Shown here piece by piece: positions 25,726 through 35,173 of a stretch of DNA of 57,345 nucleotides (position 1 is the stretch's first letter; the number at the start of each line of letters is the position of its first letter). The DNA is from Paludibacteraceae bacterium (lineage in GTDB: Bacteria > Bacteroidota > Bacteroidia > Bacteroidales > Paludibacteraceae). A program made the translations under genes and the position numbers. The notes beneath the pieces are model-generated. The model saw nothing but the letters and a program-made list of their open reading frames with translations, did not search any database and was not told where the DNA came from. The stretch covers positions 1 through 57,345 of the forward strand of contig JAEDNI010000003.1 of assembly GCA_016302585.1 (NCBI GenBank), written 5' to 3'.

Positions 25726-27024
25726 ATGCGCAAAATGACAAAGCACATAGGATTCTGGCTCCTCATTTGGGGAGTATTGGATTTGCTGTGTGCTTTGTTT
25801 TGTGAGATCCATGCCGATGAAGCGTATTATCGGCTTTACGGACAGTTCCTCGATTGGGGGTATTTTGATCACCCCCCTATGGTCGGTCTGATGACCGCGC
25901 TCGGTAACATTGTCGTGCCTGAAACAAGTCTGATACTCAAGAATTTGAGTGTTAGGCTTGTAACTGTTTTAATGCATATGGCTACGGTCTATGTCGTCTG
26001 GCGGACTGTCGAGCGCTCAACGCGAGAGACGCAACTCCCTGCCTTTCTGCTGGTTGCATTCTCGATTCCTATGTTCTGCGCCTATGGATTCTTAACGACT
26101 CCCGATGCACCGCTTCTCTGCTTTGCCGCGTTATTCTACTATGCCTACAGACGGTTCATTATCGTGCCTTCTTGGAGTATGACCGCCCTGTTGGGTATTA
26201 GTATGGCAGGGATGTTGTATAGCAAATATATTGCGGTACTTGTTATTCTGTTTGCGCTGTTAGGCAACTTACGCTTGCTTCGTGAAGGCAAAGCTTGGGT
26301 GGCAGTAGGCATAGCGATGGTGTTAATGATCCCGCATTTGTGGTGGCAATATGAGAATAATTTCCCTTCTTTCACGTACCATTTGGTGTCCCGTGCCACG
26401 TCATACCAACTGCTCTATTCCGTAGAGTTCCTTCCTAATCAATGGGCGGTGTTTAATCCGTTGGTGTGGGCGTTGATGCTTTGGATCGGAGGACGTCAGA
26501 TTTGTCACAGTGATGCGTTCAGGCGTTCGCTGGGAATGACTATTTGGGGCTTCCAGGTGTTCTTCCTGGTCATGACCTGCCGCGGACATGTGGAACCGCA
26601 CAGGACGGTAGTAACAGCCATCCCCGCCATCATCCTTCTTACGGAAGAGACGGAGATATGGAAACGAGGTATCAAAATTGCACTGGCTTGTTGTGCAGGA
26701 TTGGTATTGGTGGCACGTGTTGTCTTAATGCTTAATGTGCTGCCTGCACGAACGGGCCTGGCGAATAAACGACCTTTCTACGAACAATTGCATGCTGAAG
26801 CACAGGGCTATCCTGTCGTGTTTGACGGATCTTTCCAGGCCCCCTCGCTTTATCGTTTCTACTATAATGACGAGGCCGTACTCGTCCGTAATCTATATGA
26901 CCGCTACACCCAGTTTGATCTATGGCATTTAGAACGCGAGTTGTTAGGGAAACCGGCCTGTGTACGCCGCAAAGGGCAAGTATATATCACGGAATCGTTA
27001 AATGATGAGGACTTGAGTGAATAG
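25726..27024 (+). CDS. GT39/GT83-type lipid-linked sugar transferase (ArnT/PMT-like membrane protein)
   Basis: This 432-residue polytopic protein has the hallmark first periplasmic loop of the PMT/ArnT superfamily with the acidic catalytic pair: CEIHADEAYYRLYGQFL (Asp-Glu near residue 29) followed by WGYFDHPPMVGL. About ten hydrophobic helices follow, with TTPDAPLLCF as a second conserved loop. Such enzymes move a sugar or aminosugar from a polyprenyl carrier to lipid A, glycan or protein. The next gene encodes GtrA, which fits a polyprenyl-linked sugar pathway. It overlaps gtrA by 8 bp. Confidence 0.82.
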   Translation: MRKMTKHIGFWLLIWGVLDLLCALFCEIHADEAYYRLYGQFLDWGYFDHPPMVGLMTALGNIVVPETSLILKNLSVRLVTVLMHMATVYVVWRTVERSTRETQLPAFLLVAFSIPMFCAYGFLTTPDAPLLCFAALFYYAYRRFIIVPSWSMTALLGISMAGMLYSKYIAVLVILFALLGNLRLLREGKAWVAVGIAMVLMIPHLWWQYENNFPSFTYHLVSRATSYQLLYSVEFLPNQWAVFNPLVWALMLWIGGRQICHSDAFRRSLGMTIWGFQVFFLVMTCRGHVEPHRTVVTAIPAIILLTEETEIWKRGIKIALACCAGLVLVARVVLMLNVLPARTGLANKRPFYEQLHAEAQGYPVVFDGSFQAPSLYRFYYNDEAVLVRNLYDRYTQFDLWHLERELLGKPACVRRKGQVYITESLNDEDLSE

Positions 27025-27412
27025 CAGTTGGCTGACCATATTACTTCGGTTTATTCGATTCGGCATTGTCGGCGCCAGTGGAATGGTGGTCGATTTCGGC
27101 GTGACATGGCTGTGCAAAGAGAAACTGCACTGGAATAAGTACATCAGTAATTCCCTCGGTTTCATCTTGGCGGCAACCAATAACTATGTCTGGAACCGTC
27201 TCTGGACTTTCCAGAGCACCAGTGATGCCGTGGCGCGGGAGTATACGTTATTCTTTATCATCGCCCTCATCGGCTTGGGACTGAATAATGGTATTATCTA
27301 TCTCTTGCACGAACGCTTGCATCTTAATTTCTATCTCAGTAAACTCATCGCCATCGGATGTGTAACGATTTGGAATTTTGTTATGAATTATGTCTTTACC
27401 TTCCGTGCGTAA
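27017..27412 (+). CDS. GtrA family membrane protein
   Basis: This 131-residue protein has four predicted transmembrane helices and the GtrA signatures LRFIRFGIVGASGMVVDFGV (N-terminal) and AATNNYVWNRLWTFQ (about residues 50-64). GtrA proteins are thought to flip undecaprenyl-phosphate-linked sugars across the membrane. Start is GTG at 27017, overlapping the upstream gene. The end overlaps the next gene by 23 bp. Confidence 0.85.
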   Translation: MNSSWLTILLRFIRFGIVGASGMVVDFGVTWLCKEKLHWNKYISNSLGFILAATNNYVWNRLWTFQSTSDAVAREYTLFFIIALIGLGLNNGIIYLLHERLHLNFYLSKLIAIGCVTIWNFVMNYVFTFRA

Positions 27413-28229
27413 ATATGGCGTTATAGGCTTGATGCTCCTTTGCTCAGGTTTCGTTTTCGGTTTTACCCCCACCGGTGTAGCACCCGCTTTCTTCGGGCCG
27501 AATGCCTTGCCTGTTCCGGATATGTCGGATGGTTGTGCGCAAAGCGAACTGAAGGTAGAACTGGCTGCAGACGCTTATTTTAGTTATGACGGCAGTCGCA
27601 CGGCAGATATTTTTGCACATGCGAGCGTGCCCCTCTTTACGCGATGGGCAAACATAAGCGTCTGGATGCCTGTATACGAATGGTACGACCAATATGACGG
27701 CAAAGGAAGCGGAGCCGGTGATGTATATATCGCGACGGAGATACAAGTGCTACATAATGAGTGGTTCAAAACAGAGAAAGCGAAATATATTCCGCAAATG
27801 ACCCTGCGTGCAGGAATGAAGACGGCCAGTGGAGGCCAGTTCGAGCGGCGCAGACATTTTGACAGTCCGGGGTATTTCTTCGATCTGTCTATCGGTCAGA
27901 CGATTCCGATGGGTGCTGTATCCCTTCGCTTGGCGGGGTCTGTCGGATTCCTATGCTGGCAAACAGATAAGGCTCGGCAAAACGATGCCGTGATGTACGG
28001 CCTACAAGCCCGATTACGGCACGAATATTTCTCCTTACAGACCACCTGGGGAGGTTACAAAGGATGGGAGAAACAAGGCGATGCACCGATGAGCTTGAAG
28101 ATTAAAGCAGCTGGACATATTCACGGATTTGAACCCTTTGTGCAATATCAATGGGGAATTCAGGACTATCCTTTCCATCAGGTTCGTATAGGTTTGGCGT
28201 ATAATGTGGATATACTGCGTAAAGAATAG
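27390..28229 (+). CDS. exported protein, probable outer-membrane beta-barrel
   Basis: I cannot assign a family to this 279-residue protein. It begins with an uncleaved-looking or short signal segment (GVIGLMLLCSGFVFGFTPT). The body alternates aromatic and polar residues in beta-strand fashion (TRWANISVWMPVYEWYDQY, GYFFDLSIGQTIPMG, ISVW-like strands), as in outer-membrane barrels with about 10-12 strands. It lies between gtrA and a second barrel-like protein inside the glycan region, so a role in surface glycan export or envelope structure is inferred only from context. Confidence 0.55.
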   Translation: MSLPSVRKYGVIGLMLLCSGFVFGFTPTGVAPAFFGPNALPVPDMSDGCAQSELKVELAADAYFSYDGSRTADIFAHASVPLFTRWANISVWMPVYEWYDQYDGKGSGAGDVYIATEIQVLHNEWFKTEKAKYIPQMTLRAGMKTASGGQFERRRHFDSPGYFFDLSIGQTIPMGAVSLRLAGSVGFLCWQTDKARQNDAVMYGLQARLRHEYFSLQTTWGGYKGWEKQGDAPMSLKIKAAGHIHGFEPFVQYQWGIQDYPFHQVRIGLAYNVDILRKE

Positions 28230-28234
28230 ATGGT

Positions 28235-29425
28235 ATGATGAAACGGTTGTCTCTACTTTTGGTAATATGCCTGTTTTGCACGCTTGCAGCGAATGCAGAT
28301 AGTATCAAGGCGGATGGCTTCTGGACCCGCTACAGCCGTACACCTCGGTATATCCCTGTAGATAGCGCTTTTGAGACTCGCTTGCAGGAAAGAGCAAACA
28401 GGCCTGTGCAATTTCTCTATGATGTGGATTTTACAACGTATTTTGATAACCGCGAATACCATGCTCCTTACCAGATTCCGCAAACCATATTCAATTTCCG
28501 CCTCTCGCCGGAGGTGGGCGTACGGTTGTTGGATCGCGCCGGAGGAGTGCATGACTTGGTGGCGGGCGTGAGTTATACGCAGCGTTTAGGAGGAAACTGG
28601 CGGGATGTGCAGTTTGATCCTATTGCGTATTATCAATTCCGTTATCGTGGTTTCTCGGTGGCTTTGGGTGCTATCCCGTATACGAAACGAATTAGCCCTA
28701 TGCCCGATTGGTTACTGTATGATTCCATCGCCTATATGCATCCGAACATCCAGGGTGCCTATATGAGTTATCATGACGAACGGGGTTTTATGGAGTTGAT
28801 GTGCGACTGGAGAGGCGCCCAAACGGATGTTCGTCGCGAAATGTTCCGTGTGATGCTGAACGGTCAATACCAATATAAATGGCTGCAAGTAGGAGGTCTC
28901 GCCCACTTAAATCATAAAGCCGGCTTTGCCAAGACGTATGAACCGGTGATGGATGATATCAATGCGAATGCGTTTGTCGGGACAGATTTGACACGTTATA
29001 CTCCCTTGGATAGTCTGGCTATTCGCGTAGGGTATATCTTTGGCTGGCAGCGTGACCGGGCGACGAATGATAATTTCTATAACCACGGAGCTCTCATCGA
29101 AGTGTATGCTAACTGGTGGTTCTTGGGCCTGAAGAATACACTCTATGTGGGTGATAACTTACAGCCTTTGCGACCCAGAAATGCTTTCGTTTGTCTGGGT
29201 GATCCGTTCTATCAGTCGCGACTGTACAACCGCACGGATCTGTTTATCTATCTCTATCGCAGCGAGTTCGTCGACTGCTATTTCTCCTGGAATATGCACT
29301 ACGACACCTATCGCTTGCAACATCAGCAACAGGTCATCGTCCGTTTTGAGTTAGAACCGCTGATGCGTTCGCTCGCGAAGCCTTCCGATAAGCACGCTTA
29401 CATACGAGCAATTTTTGATAAGTAA
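28235..29425 (+). CDS. exported beta-rich protein, probable outer-membrane protein
   Basis: This 396-residue protein has a clear signal peptide (KRLSLLLVICLFCTLAANA). The remainder is rich in Tyr, Trp and Phe in alternating patterns (ARVSYTQRL-like, YYQFRYRGFSVALG, YVGDNLQPLRPRNAFVCLGD, DLFIYLYRSEF), typical of outer-membrane barrels. No family is recognised. It follows the gene at 27390 by 5 bp and precedes the O-antigen ligase-like gene, so it belongs to the same transcription unit. Confidence 0.6.
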   Translation: MMKRLSLLLVICLFCTLAANADSIKADGFWTRYSRTPRYIPVDSAFETRLQERANRPVQFLYDVDFTTYFDNREYHAPYQIPQTIFNFRLSPEVGVRLLDRAGGVHDLVAGVSYTQRLGGNWRDVQFDPIAYYQFRYRGFSVALGAIPYTKRISPMPDWLLYDSIAYMHPNIQGAYMSYHDERGFMELMCDWRGAQTDVRREMFRVMLNGQYQYKWLQVGGLAHLNHKAGFAKTYEPVMDDINANAFVGTDLTRYTPLDSLAIRVGYIFGWQRDRATNDNFYNHGALIEVYANWWFLGLKNTLYVGDNLQPLRPRNAFVCLGDPFYQSRLYNRTDLFIYLYRSEFVDCYFSWNMHYDTYRLQHQQQVIVRFELEPLMRSLAKPSDKHAYIRAIFDK

Positions 29426-29435
29426 AGATGTATAA

Positions 29436-30695
29436 ATGGGCAGATTCAAACAAATCATATCATACCTCCCGTTCATCTGCATTTTGCTGATTGTTGCTTT
29501 GTTCCCTTTTCAATACAGCGCAGTGCATCGTATTGCGTTATATACTATGGCGGTAACGTATGGGTTGGATTATGGGGTGAATAGGCGTTGGCGGGAGTGG
29601 CGATGGAGTATTAGCAAAGTGGTGTATATCGCGTTTTGCCTCTTTTCGCTCCTTACCCCGATATGGCAGTTGTTTGATCCGCTGAAAACAAACCTGTATC
29701 CAGCTACCTTTAATGCCTTTTCTCCCTTCTTCGTCATCGGCGTGGCGGGTCTTATGGGAATGACGGATAAGATCCGAATGGATTACTTGGCTTGGTTGAT
29801 GCTTTCGGTCTGTGTTGCGATTTGCGTCTACATGGGCTATCATGCTACGTTCGATCCGGTGAGAGGAGCCGACTGGTTGTATTCGTTCAATTGGTATAGA
29901 GAAAAACACATCAACACCCATATGGTGGTTAATCTGTATTTCAACATGTCCGTTATTCTTGGCGCATTAGTTTTGTTCGACTCATCGCATACGCGTACGG
30001 AAAAGATTCTCACGGCCTTGTTGCTGTTGCCGGTTCTCTTTGCTTTGCTCGTTACGGAGGGACGGGTAGGAATGCTGACGATGGTGGTAATTGTCTTTGC
30101 GTTGATGTTGTATTATGCTCTTCGCATTCGTCAGTGGTGGATGGCAGTGGTTATCGCGGTCTTCTGTGCCGGAGCCGGAATATATCTCGCGAACAACAAA
30201 CGAATGCAGCAGGCGTATCAAACCAAGAATCCGCGTATTGAGCTTTGGAAAGAGTCTTTTAGGATGATACAGGAGCGACCGATAGCGGGCTACGGGGTGT
30301 GCTCCGCCCGAGAGGAGTATGTGAAGCGCGTGCTGGCGAATGACTATCTGAAAAACGCCTATGTGGTGACGGAAGTGGAGATTAATCCTGATTTTCAATG
30401 CGATGGAGTAGTTCAATACGAGATGATGCACCCCCATAATGCGGTGCTGGAGTCGTGGACGCGGTATGGTATCGTGGGACTGTTGCTCTGTCTATTCTGT
30501 CTCTTTAGTCCCATGTGTATGCGTTTAGGAAAGTATCAGATTTACCTGACACTTTGTGCTTTGGCTTTCTTTATTCAAGCCCTTTTTGAGTCGTTCGGGA
30601 ATAACCTCCAGCCGCTTTTCTTGGCTTCAATGGTGTTTCTTTTCGATTGCAATTATCGAGCTGACATCGCGAAAACCGCGCCAGCACATTCGTAA
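29436..30695 (+). CDS. O-antigen ligase/polymerase family (Wzy_C-type) membrane protein
   Basis: This 419-residue protein has about ten to twelve transmembrane helices and a large periplasmic loop before the last helices containing RPIAGYGVCSAREEY and MMHPHNAVLESWTRYGIVG; the HPHNxxLE signature is typical of O-antigen ligases and polymerases. It would join or polymerise surface glycan in the periplasm. Its 3' end overlaps the convergent glycosyltransferase gene by 69 bp. Confidence 0.8.
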   Translation: MGRFKQIISYLPFICILLIVALFPFQYSAVHRIALYTMAVTYGLDYGVNRRWREWRWSISKVVYIAFCLFSLLTPIWQLFDPLKTNLYPATFNAFSPFFVIGVAGLMGMTDKIRMDYLAWLMLSVCVAICVYMGYHATFDPVRGADWLYSFNWYREKHINTHMVVNLYFNMSVILGALVLFDSSHTRTEKILTALLLLPVLFALLVTEGRVGMLTMVVIVFALMLYYALRIRQWWMAVVIAVFCAGAGIYLANNKRMQQAYQTKNPRIELWKESFRMIQERPIAGYGVCSAREEYVKRVLANDYLKNAYVVTEVEINPDFQCDGVVQYEMMHPHNAVLESWTRYGIVGLLLCLFCLFSPMCMRLGKYQIYLTLCALAFFIQALFESFGNNLQPLFLASMVFLFDCNYRADIAKTAPAHS

Positions 30696-31484
30696 TGCAG
30701 CCCACTTATGCTGCTGATCGTAGAGCACTATCCGTTTCAACATCTTACGCAAGCGTTTGTTGTTGAATGGGCGATATTCGGGGTATAGATAGTTCAGATA
30801 TAATATGTTTCGCGTCATGTAATAGAAGCGGAACGGCGCGTGGTCTATATATTCTTTGCGAAAGAGACCCAAGAAACGAATCTTTCGTTTTTCTCCTAAA
30901 CGGTGGGCTAAAAGCACAGAGTTGATAATTACTACTTTCATCCCCAAGCGTCGAATATGCATGCAATATTCGTTATCCACTTCGTCAATGAAGAGTTCAT
31001 CGCGGAAACCACCGGTAGCTTCAAAACCCTTGACTGAAATCAGGCAACCCGAGGTCATCACGGCTACTTTCTCTTCGTACATAGCATCGTAATGCGGCAT
31101 ATGTCCCGAATAGTCTTGACGCGGAGAGAACACTCCTACTTGTTCCCGCCCGGGGTAGGCGTCAGCAAGTTCTATATAATGCGCTAACTGCTCTTTTTCC
31201 CATCGGCTGTCCTGATCCATGGTAAGTATCCATGATGCGCCGTGCCCTATGGCATAACGGCATCCGATATTGAGTGCCGTCGCGACGCCGGTGTTCTCGC
31301 CTTGCGGAAGATACGTATAATTCATTTGGGGAAGAGAAGCCAATAGCGGCGAGTTATCGTTCGCCGAGTTATCTACGATAACGACATGGCTTACCTCATG
31401 GATATACGAGCAAAGATACAAACTCTGCTCTTCGGTTGGTCCATACCAAACCACTACAGCCCATATTTCTTCCTTTTTAATCAT
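30627..31484 (-). CDS. glycosyltransferase family 2, rhamnosyltransferase-like
   Basis: This 285-residue GT2 enzyme has HVVIVDNSANDNSP near the N-terminus, NTGVATALNIGC, and the nucleotide-sugar/metal motif ILTMDQDSRW (about residues 85-94), as in WbbL-type rhamnosyltransferases. DELFIDEVDNEYCMHIRRLG is the acceptor-side motif. It is the last of five glycosyltransferase genes on the minus strand. It overlaps its upstream neighbour by 4 bp and the convergent ligase gene by 69 bp. Confidence 0.85.
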   Translation of the reverse strand: MIKKEEIWAVVVWYGPTEEQSLYLCSYIHEVSHVVIVDNSANDNSPLLASLPQMNYTYLPQGENTGVATALNIGCRYAIGHGASWILTMDQDSRWEKEQLAHYIELADAYPGREQVGVFSPRQDYSGHMPHYDAMYEEKVAVMTSGCLISVKGFEATGGFRDELFIDEVDNEYCMHIRRLGMKVVIINSVLLAHRLGEKRKIRFLGLFRKEYIDHAPFRFYYMTRNILYLNYLYPEYRPFNNKRLRKMLKRIVLYDQQHKWAALRMCWRGFRDVSSIIAIEKKHH

Positions 31485-32299
31485 TGATGTATGCCAAAAG
31501 GCGTGTAGGTGACATTATTATCCGTGTTCTCCTGGAGCAAAGCCTTATTCGGCGCATAATTCGTATCAAAATGTTGGTGGTAACAGTGGAACTGCACCAA
31601 CTGACATTTGCGCGAATACGCAAAGATTCCTTTTCGCGCCAACCTGAACTCCAGATCGATATCTTCGCCGTAACCTGGATATTGAAAGCGCTCGTCAAAA
31701 CCGTTCACATCCATCAGGTCTGCTTTGTACAGTGAGAAATTACATCCTAAGATATACCGTTTGCGCTCGTGAAGGAAGAGTCGTCTCATCCACTTGGGCA
31801 AACGTATCATTTGTTCCATCTGCGTTTTATGCGGACCAAAGAGTGTCTCTGCGAGTAGTTGAAAGAAGAGTCGCCAGCCGAAACTATGAGGAGTGAGAGG
31901 TTCCGATAAGAGTCGTTCGGTTGTCTTAGGAGTCAGTAATACCCGTCGCCCGGTAACCACTTCGCCCTGTTTGCGAGAAGCATAATGTTCCTCCAGAAAG
32001 TGGCGCTCCAATAGGCAGTCTCCGTCAATAAACACGAGGTACTCACTTTTCGCAGCCATCACGGCTTTGTTGAGGATAGCATTCTTTCGCCATCCCTTAT
32101 CCTCGTGCCAAACGTGCCGGATGGGGAAGGGGTACGAGTGCGCAGCGTGCTCGATAAAAGCAGCAGCCTGCGGACCACTTCCGTCGTCTGCGATAACGAC
32201 TTCAACGTCCTGCATTGTCTGAAGTGCTATACTCTCCAGCACTTTCTGCAGGAGCTCCGTCTTGTTGTAAAATGATATGATCAGACTTATTTTCGGCAT
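31481..32299 (-). CDS. glycosyltransferase family 2
   Basis: This 272-residue enzyme has the GT2 opening KISLIISFYNKTELLQKVL, EVVIADDGSG, and the DxD-like YLVFIDGDCLLE (about residues 88-99). NGFDERFQYPGYGEDIDLEFRL carries the catalytic-base region. It is clearly paralogous to the next gene: both share a GWRKxxxLNxAVxAAK block and FIDGDC. The acceptor and sugar are unknown. Confidence 0.85.
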   Translation of the reverse strand: MPKISLIISFYNKTELLQKVLESIALQTMQDVEVVIADDGSGPQAAAFIEHAAHSYPFPIRHVWHEDKGWRKNAILNKAVMAAKSEYLVFIDGDCLLERHFLEEHYASRKQGEVVTGRRVLLTPKTTERLLSEPLTPHSFGWRLFFQLLAETLFGPHKTQMEQMIRLPKWMRRLFLHERKRYILGCNFSLYKADLMDVNGFDERFQYPGYGEDIDLEFRLARKGIFAYSRKCQLVQFHCYHQHFDTNYAPNKALLQENTDNNVTYTPFGIHQ

Positions 32300-33078
32300 A
32301 TATATTGGTTTATCCCTTCGCAGCAGACGATGGCATTCTTCGCCTGCTGCTCACGGCAGTAACTCATGTTAACGGCTTGCGCTTCTTTGTCCCAGTTCTC
32401 CTTGTGATACAAGTGATATTGAACGGCTAAGTTTCTGAGCGAAATAATCTTCGCACCATGAGCGATCATACGCCATTCGATATCGTAGTCTTCGCCGGTA
32501 GCCGGCAGTTGGTAGTGTTCGTCAAAGCCGTTAATTGCGATCAAGTCCGCGCGGGACATGGACATATTACTTCCCACCAGATGCTTCACTCTTCTCCGCA
32601 GCCACTGAGCCGCTGTGCAATAGAAAGCTTCCTCTACGTACCGGCATCCCCTGCGGGCAAAGAGGTAAGGAAACAGGCATAAGTCCTCGCCTCGCATACA
32701 TCGCTCGCTCAGTTCCGGATTCAGTTTGACGCGTTTTCCGGCTAATAGCACGCCTCTTTGTTGGTAGCGTACATGCCATTCGATGAACCGCGGATGTAAC
32801 ACGCAGTCGCCGTCAATGAAGATCAGCCAGTCATTCTTGGCTGCAGCGACAGCTCTGTTTAATGCCCGTTCTTTGCGCCAGCCTTCATCCGCTTGTGTCA
32901 GGTGCTGCATCGGCCAACGCCAAACGTATGAAGTTACGAACGCTGCCATTCCTGCGTCTTCACCGTCTTCCGAGATGATCACCTCGAAGTCTTGTTCGGT
33001 CTGCTGCTCCAAACTATGCAAAACAGCATCCAACGCTGCGGTGTTCTTATAAACCGATATGATCAAACTGGCTTTCAT
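32287..33078 (-). CDS. glycosyltransferase family 2 (paralogue of 31481)
   Basis: This 263-residue enzyme has KASLIISVYKNTAALDAVL, EVIISEDGED, WLIFIDGDCVLH (about residues 86-97) and INGFDEHYQLPATGEDYDIEW. Together with the gene at 31481 it forms a tandem pair, probably from duplication, which may add successive sugars to the same glycan. It overlaps neighbours by 13 and 4 bp. Confidence 0.85.
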   Translation of the reverse strand: MKASLIISVYKNTAALDAVLHSLEQQTEQDFEVIISEDGEDAGMAAFVTSYVWRWPMQHLTQADEGWRKERALNRAVAAAKNDWLIFIDGDCVLHPRFIEWHVRYQQRGVLLAGKRVKLNPELSERCMRGEDLCLFPYLFARRGCRYVEEAFYCTAAQWLRRRVKHLVGSNMSMSRADLIAINGFDEHYQLPATGEDYDIEWRMIAHGAKIISLRNLAVQYHLYHKENWDKEAQAVNMSYCREQQAKNAIVCCEGINQYICRK

Positions 33079-34475
33079 AGATTTGTTATTCCCTGTCGGA
33101 TATGTTTATACCATCGATGGGAGAGGATGTACTCTGTGTCTTTCTCTGCGTCTTCGCCCATCGTTTCTGCGTATGCAGTTGCTATGATGCGCAGCGCCTC
33201 GCGGTCGATATTCAACCGCTCAAAATTGCGTAATCGCTGTGTCAGGCTCAGCGACCGGCAGAAACGGATGCGGTTCAGATCGATCACTTCCACGCGGCTT
33301 CCGTTCTCATTAAAAAGGATGTTCCCTCCCGAATAATCGCGATGTAATATTCCGCGTTGGTGTAGTGTGGCAGTGAATCGACCGATAGCTTGCAGGATCA
33401 TTGTCCTGTTCGGATACTCCGGTGCACCGATGAGCTCGTTGAAGGTGTGATGACATCCCGATTCCTGACATGCATACCAACTCTCTTGGAGCACTCCGCA
33501 AACCCGTTCTTCACGATAAGCAATGGGTTGCGGTGTCAGGTCCGTCATACGCCGGGCGTATTCATAACTCCGTCGGGCCTTGCTCTTACCGAACAGGCTG
33601 TACCAAAGACCGCGTAACAGCCCCGGCTTGGCAAACGCTTTTACTACTACTCCGTCTATCTTACGCAGAGTGTTCCGCCGGGTAAAGATCACTTCCCCAG
33701 CTCTCCATTTACTGAAATCACCTACCTGCTTCACAGAACGGAAACGGTTCAGGAACTTACTCCATGAGCGATGGTAATGAAGTGGTCCGCCTAAATAGCG
33801 CTCCAGGTATTCCGGATGGCGTCGGTTAATCGCATCTACGATAACTCGTTTCTGCTGCTTGGCATTCGTACGCCGCGAATGAGGTAACACACGATAGTAG
33901 AGACCTGTCTCCTCCAACCGGACATAACGACCGCCCAGTTCCATCAGACTCAACCAGAAATCCCAGTCTTCGCGGTAAATCTCTTCTTCGCAGAAACCGC
34001 CTACACGTTTCCAGTCCGACTTGCGGAAAAGCGATGTGATAGGAATCATGTTCTTCCGTGCCAACAACTCCGGACGATATTCCGGAAGCCTCCATTCTCC
34101 TTCTTTGGCTCCGAAATAACGGGCGCGACATCCGACGATACGTACGTCCTCCTGCATCGCTTCTACCGCCTTCTCAATATAGTTCGGACTGATCTTGTCA
34201 TCGGCATCCACCGGTAAAATCAACTCGCCTTTCGCCTCACGGATAGCATGATTACGAGCGGAAGAGACACCTGCGTTCGCTTGATGAATCACGCGCACTT
34301 CAGCGTGCAGCGCTGCAAACGCCTTGCTCTCTGCCAGACTCGTGTCGCTGCTGCCGTCATCCACTACAACTACTTCCAGCGGCCGATATGTTGAAGCCAC
34401 GATGCTTCCCAACGCCTCGCGGATATACGGCGCGGCATTATATAAAGGGACTATGACGGAAACGAGCGGTTTCAT
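33075..34475 (-). CDS. GT2 glycosyltransferase fused to a Kdo/lipid A kinase-like domain
   Basis: This 466-residue protein has two parts. Residues 1 to about 230 form a GT2 transferase: SVIVPLYNAAPYIREAL, EVVVVDDGSSD, LPVDADDKIS and REDWDFWLSLMELGG. Residues about 260-466 resemble the lipopolysaccharide kinase (WaaP/KdkA) branch of the protein-kinase fold: a likely ATP-binding Lys in GVVVKAFAKP, the catalytic loop ILHRDYSGGNILFN (about 375-390) and the metal Asp in VEVIDLNRIRF. One polypeptide could therefore add a sugar and phosphorylate Kdo, heptose or another core sugar. It sits among LPS-type glycosyltransferases. Confidence 0.85.
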   Translation of the reverse strand: MKPLVSVIVPLYNAAPYIREALGSIVASTYRPLEVVVVDDGSSDTSLAESKAFAALHAEVRVIHQANAGVSSARNHAIREAKGELILPVDADDKISPNYIEKAVEAMQEDVRIVGCRARYFGAKEGEWRLPEYRPELLARKNMIPITSLFRKSDWKRVGGFCEEEIYREDWDFWLSLMELGGRYVRLEETGLYYRVLPHSRRTNAKQQKRVIVDAINRRHPEYLERYLGGPLHYHRSWSKFLNRFRSVKQVGDFSKWRAGEVIFTRRNTLRKIDGVVVKAFAKPGLLRGLWYSLFGKSKARRSYEYARRMTDLTPQPIAYREERVCGVLQESWYACQESGCHHTFNELIGAPEYPNRTMILQAIGRFTATLHQRGILHRDYSGGNILFNENGSRVEVIDLNRIRFCRSLSLTQRLRNFERLNIDREALRIIATAYAETMGEDAEKDTEYILSHRWYKHIRQGITNL

Positions 34476-35173
34476 ATCTTATCGCGGTGTTGGGTGAACT
34501 TACGCCAGTAATATAATAGCGGGTTGGTATATTTCAATTGTTTCCAGGGACGGCTGGAGTGGGGGATATGTACTACCGGGTTGCAGACCTGCAGGATATT
34601 GTCCATTCCCAACTGTCGCGACATGCGGCTGATAGGTACGTCGTACCAGTTCTTTTCGGGATCGAGTAACTCGAAGTCGTATGCTTGTAGCAGTTCGTTT
34701 GTCAACAGGGTGCAACAGAAGGAGAAACGTTTCTTGCAAACCCCGTCTTGCGTTCGGCCTTTCGCATAATCGTAGGGGAAATTAATCACCCCCTGTTCGT
34801 CGGTCGTCACAGCTGCTACCATACCTGTTCCGGGCGTGATGCCGCTTAGTAGGGTAGCGATCGTGGAATGGTTGATGATGACGTCGCTCTCTATAATAAC
34901 CAGATGAGACCCTTTTTGAATACATTTCCGTTGTGCGTCTATGAGCACCCAGCGGTAGTTGGGGGAAGGGTGGTCCGTCTTTTCGCTCAGATGAATCACT
35001 TCTATCCCTGTCTCACGACTCAGTTCATCCAGCCGGGCTGCGTTTTCTGGCAAGGAATAGTCGTCATATACATGCACGTTATACCCGGACGAAACAGCCG
35101 CCTGGATAGCCCGTTCTGCCATCTCCATCGCATCCTTTACCGGCATGATAATATGTACCGTTTTCTCACTCAT
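34472..35173 (-). CDS. glycosyltransferase family 2-like protein
   Basis: This 233-residue protein has an A-type glycosyltransferase fold: VHIIMPVKDAMEMAERAI, VHVYDDYSLPEN, and HLVIIESDVIINHSTI (about residues 89-104), where ESD replaces the usual DxD. The C-terminal half has NWYDVPISRMSRQLGMDN. The donor and acceptor are unknown. Its start is immediately next to the wzi stop codon, and it overlaps the fusion gene by 4 bp. Confidence 0.75.
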   Translation of the reverse strand: MSEKTVHIIMPVKDAMEMAERAIQAAVSSGYNVHVYDDYSLPENAARLDELSRETGIEVIHLSEKTDHPSPNYRWVLIDAQRKCIQKGSHLVIIESDVIINHSTIATLLSGITPGTGMVAAVTTDEQGVINFPYDYAKGRTQDGVCKKRFSFCCTLLTNELLQAYDFELLDPEKNWYDVPISRMSRQLGMDNILQVCNPVVHIPHSSRPWKQLKYTNPLLYYWRKFTQHRDKI

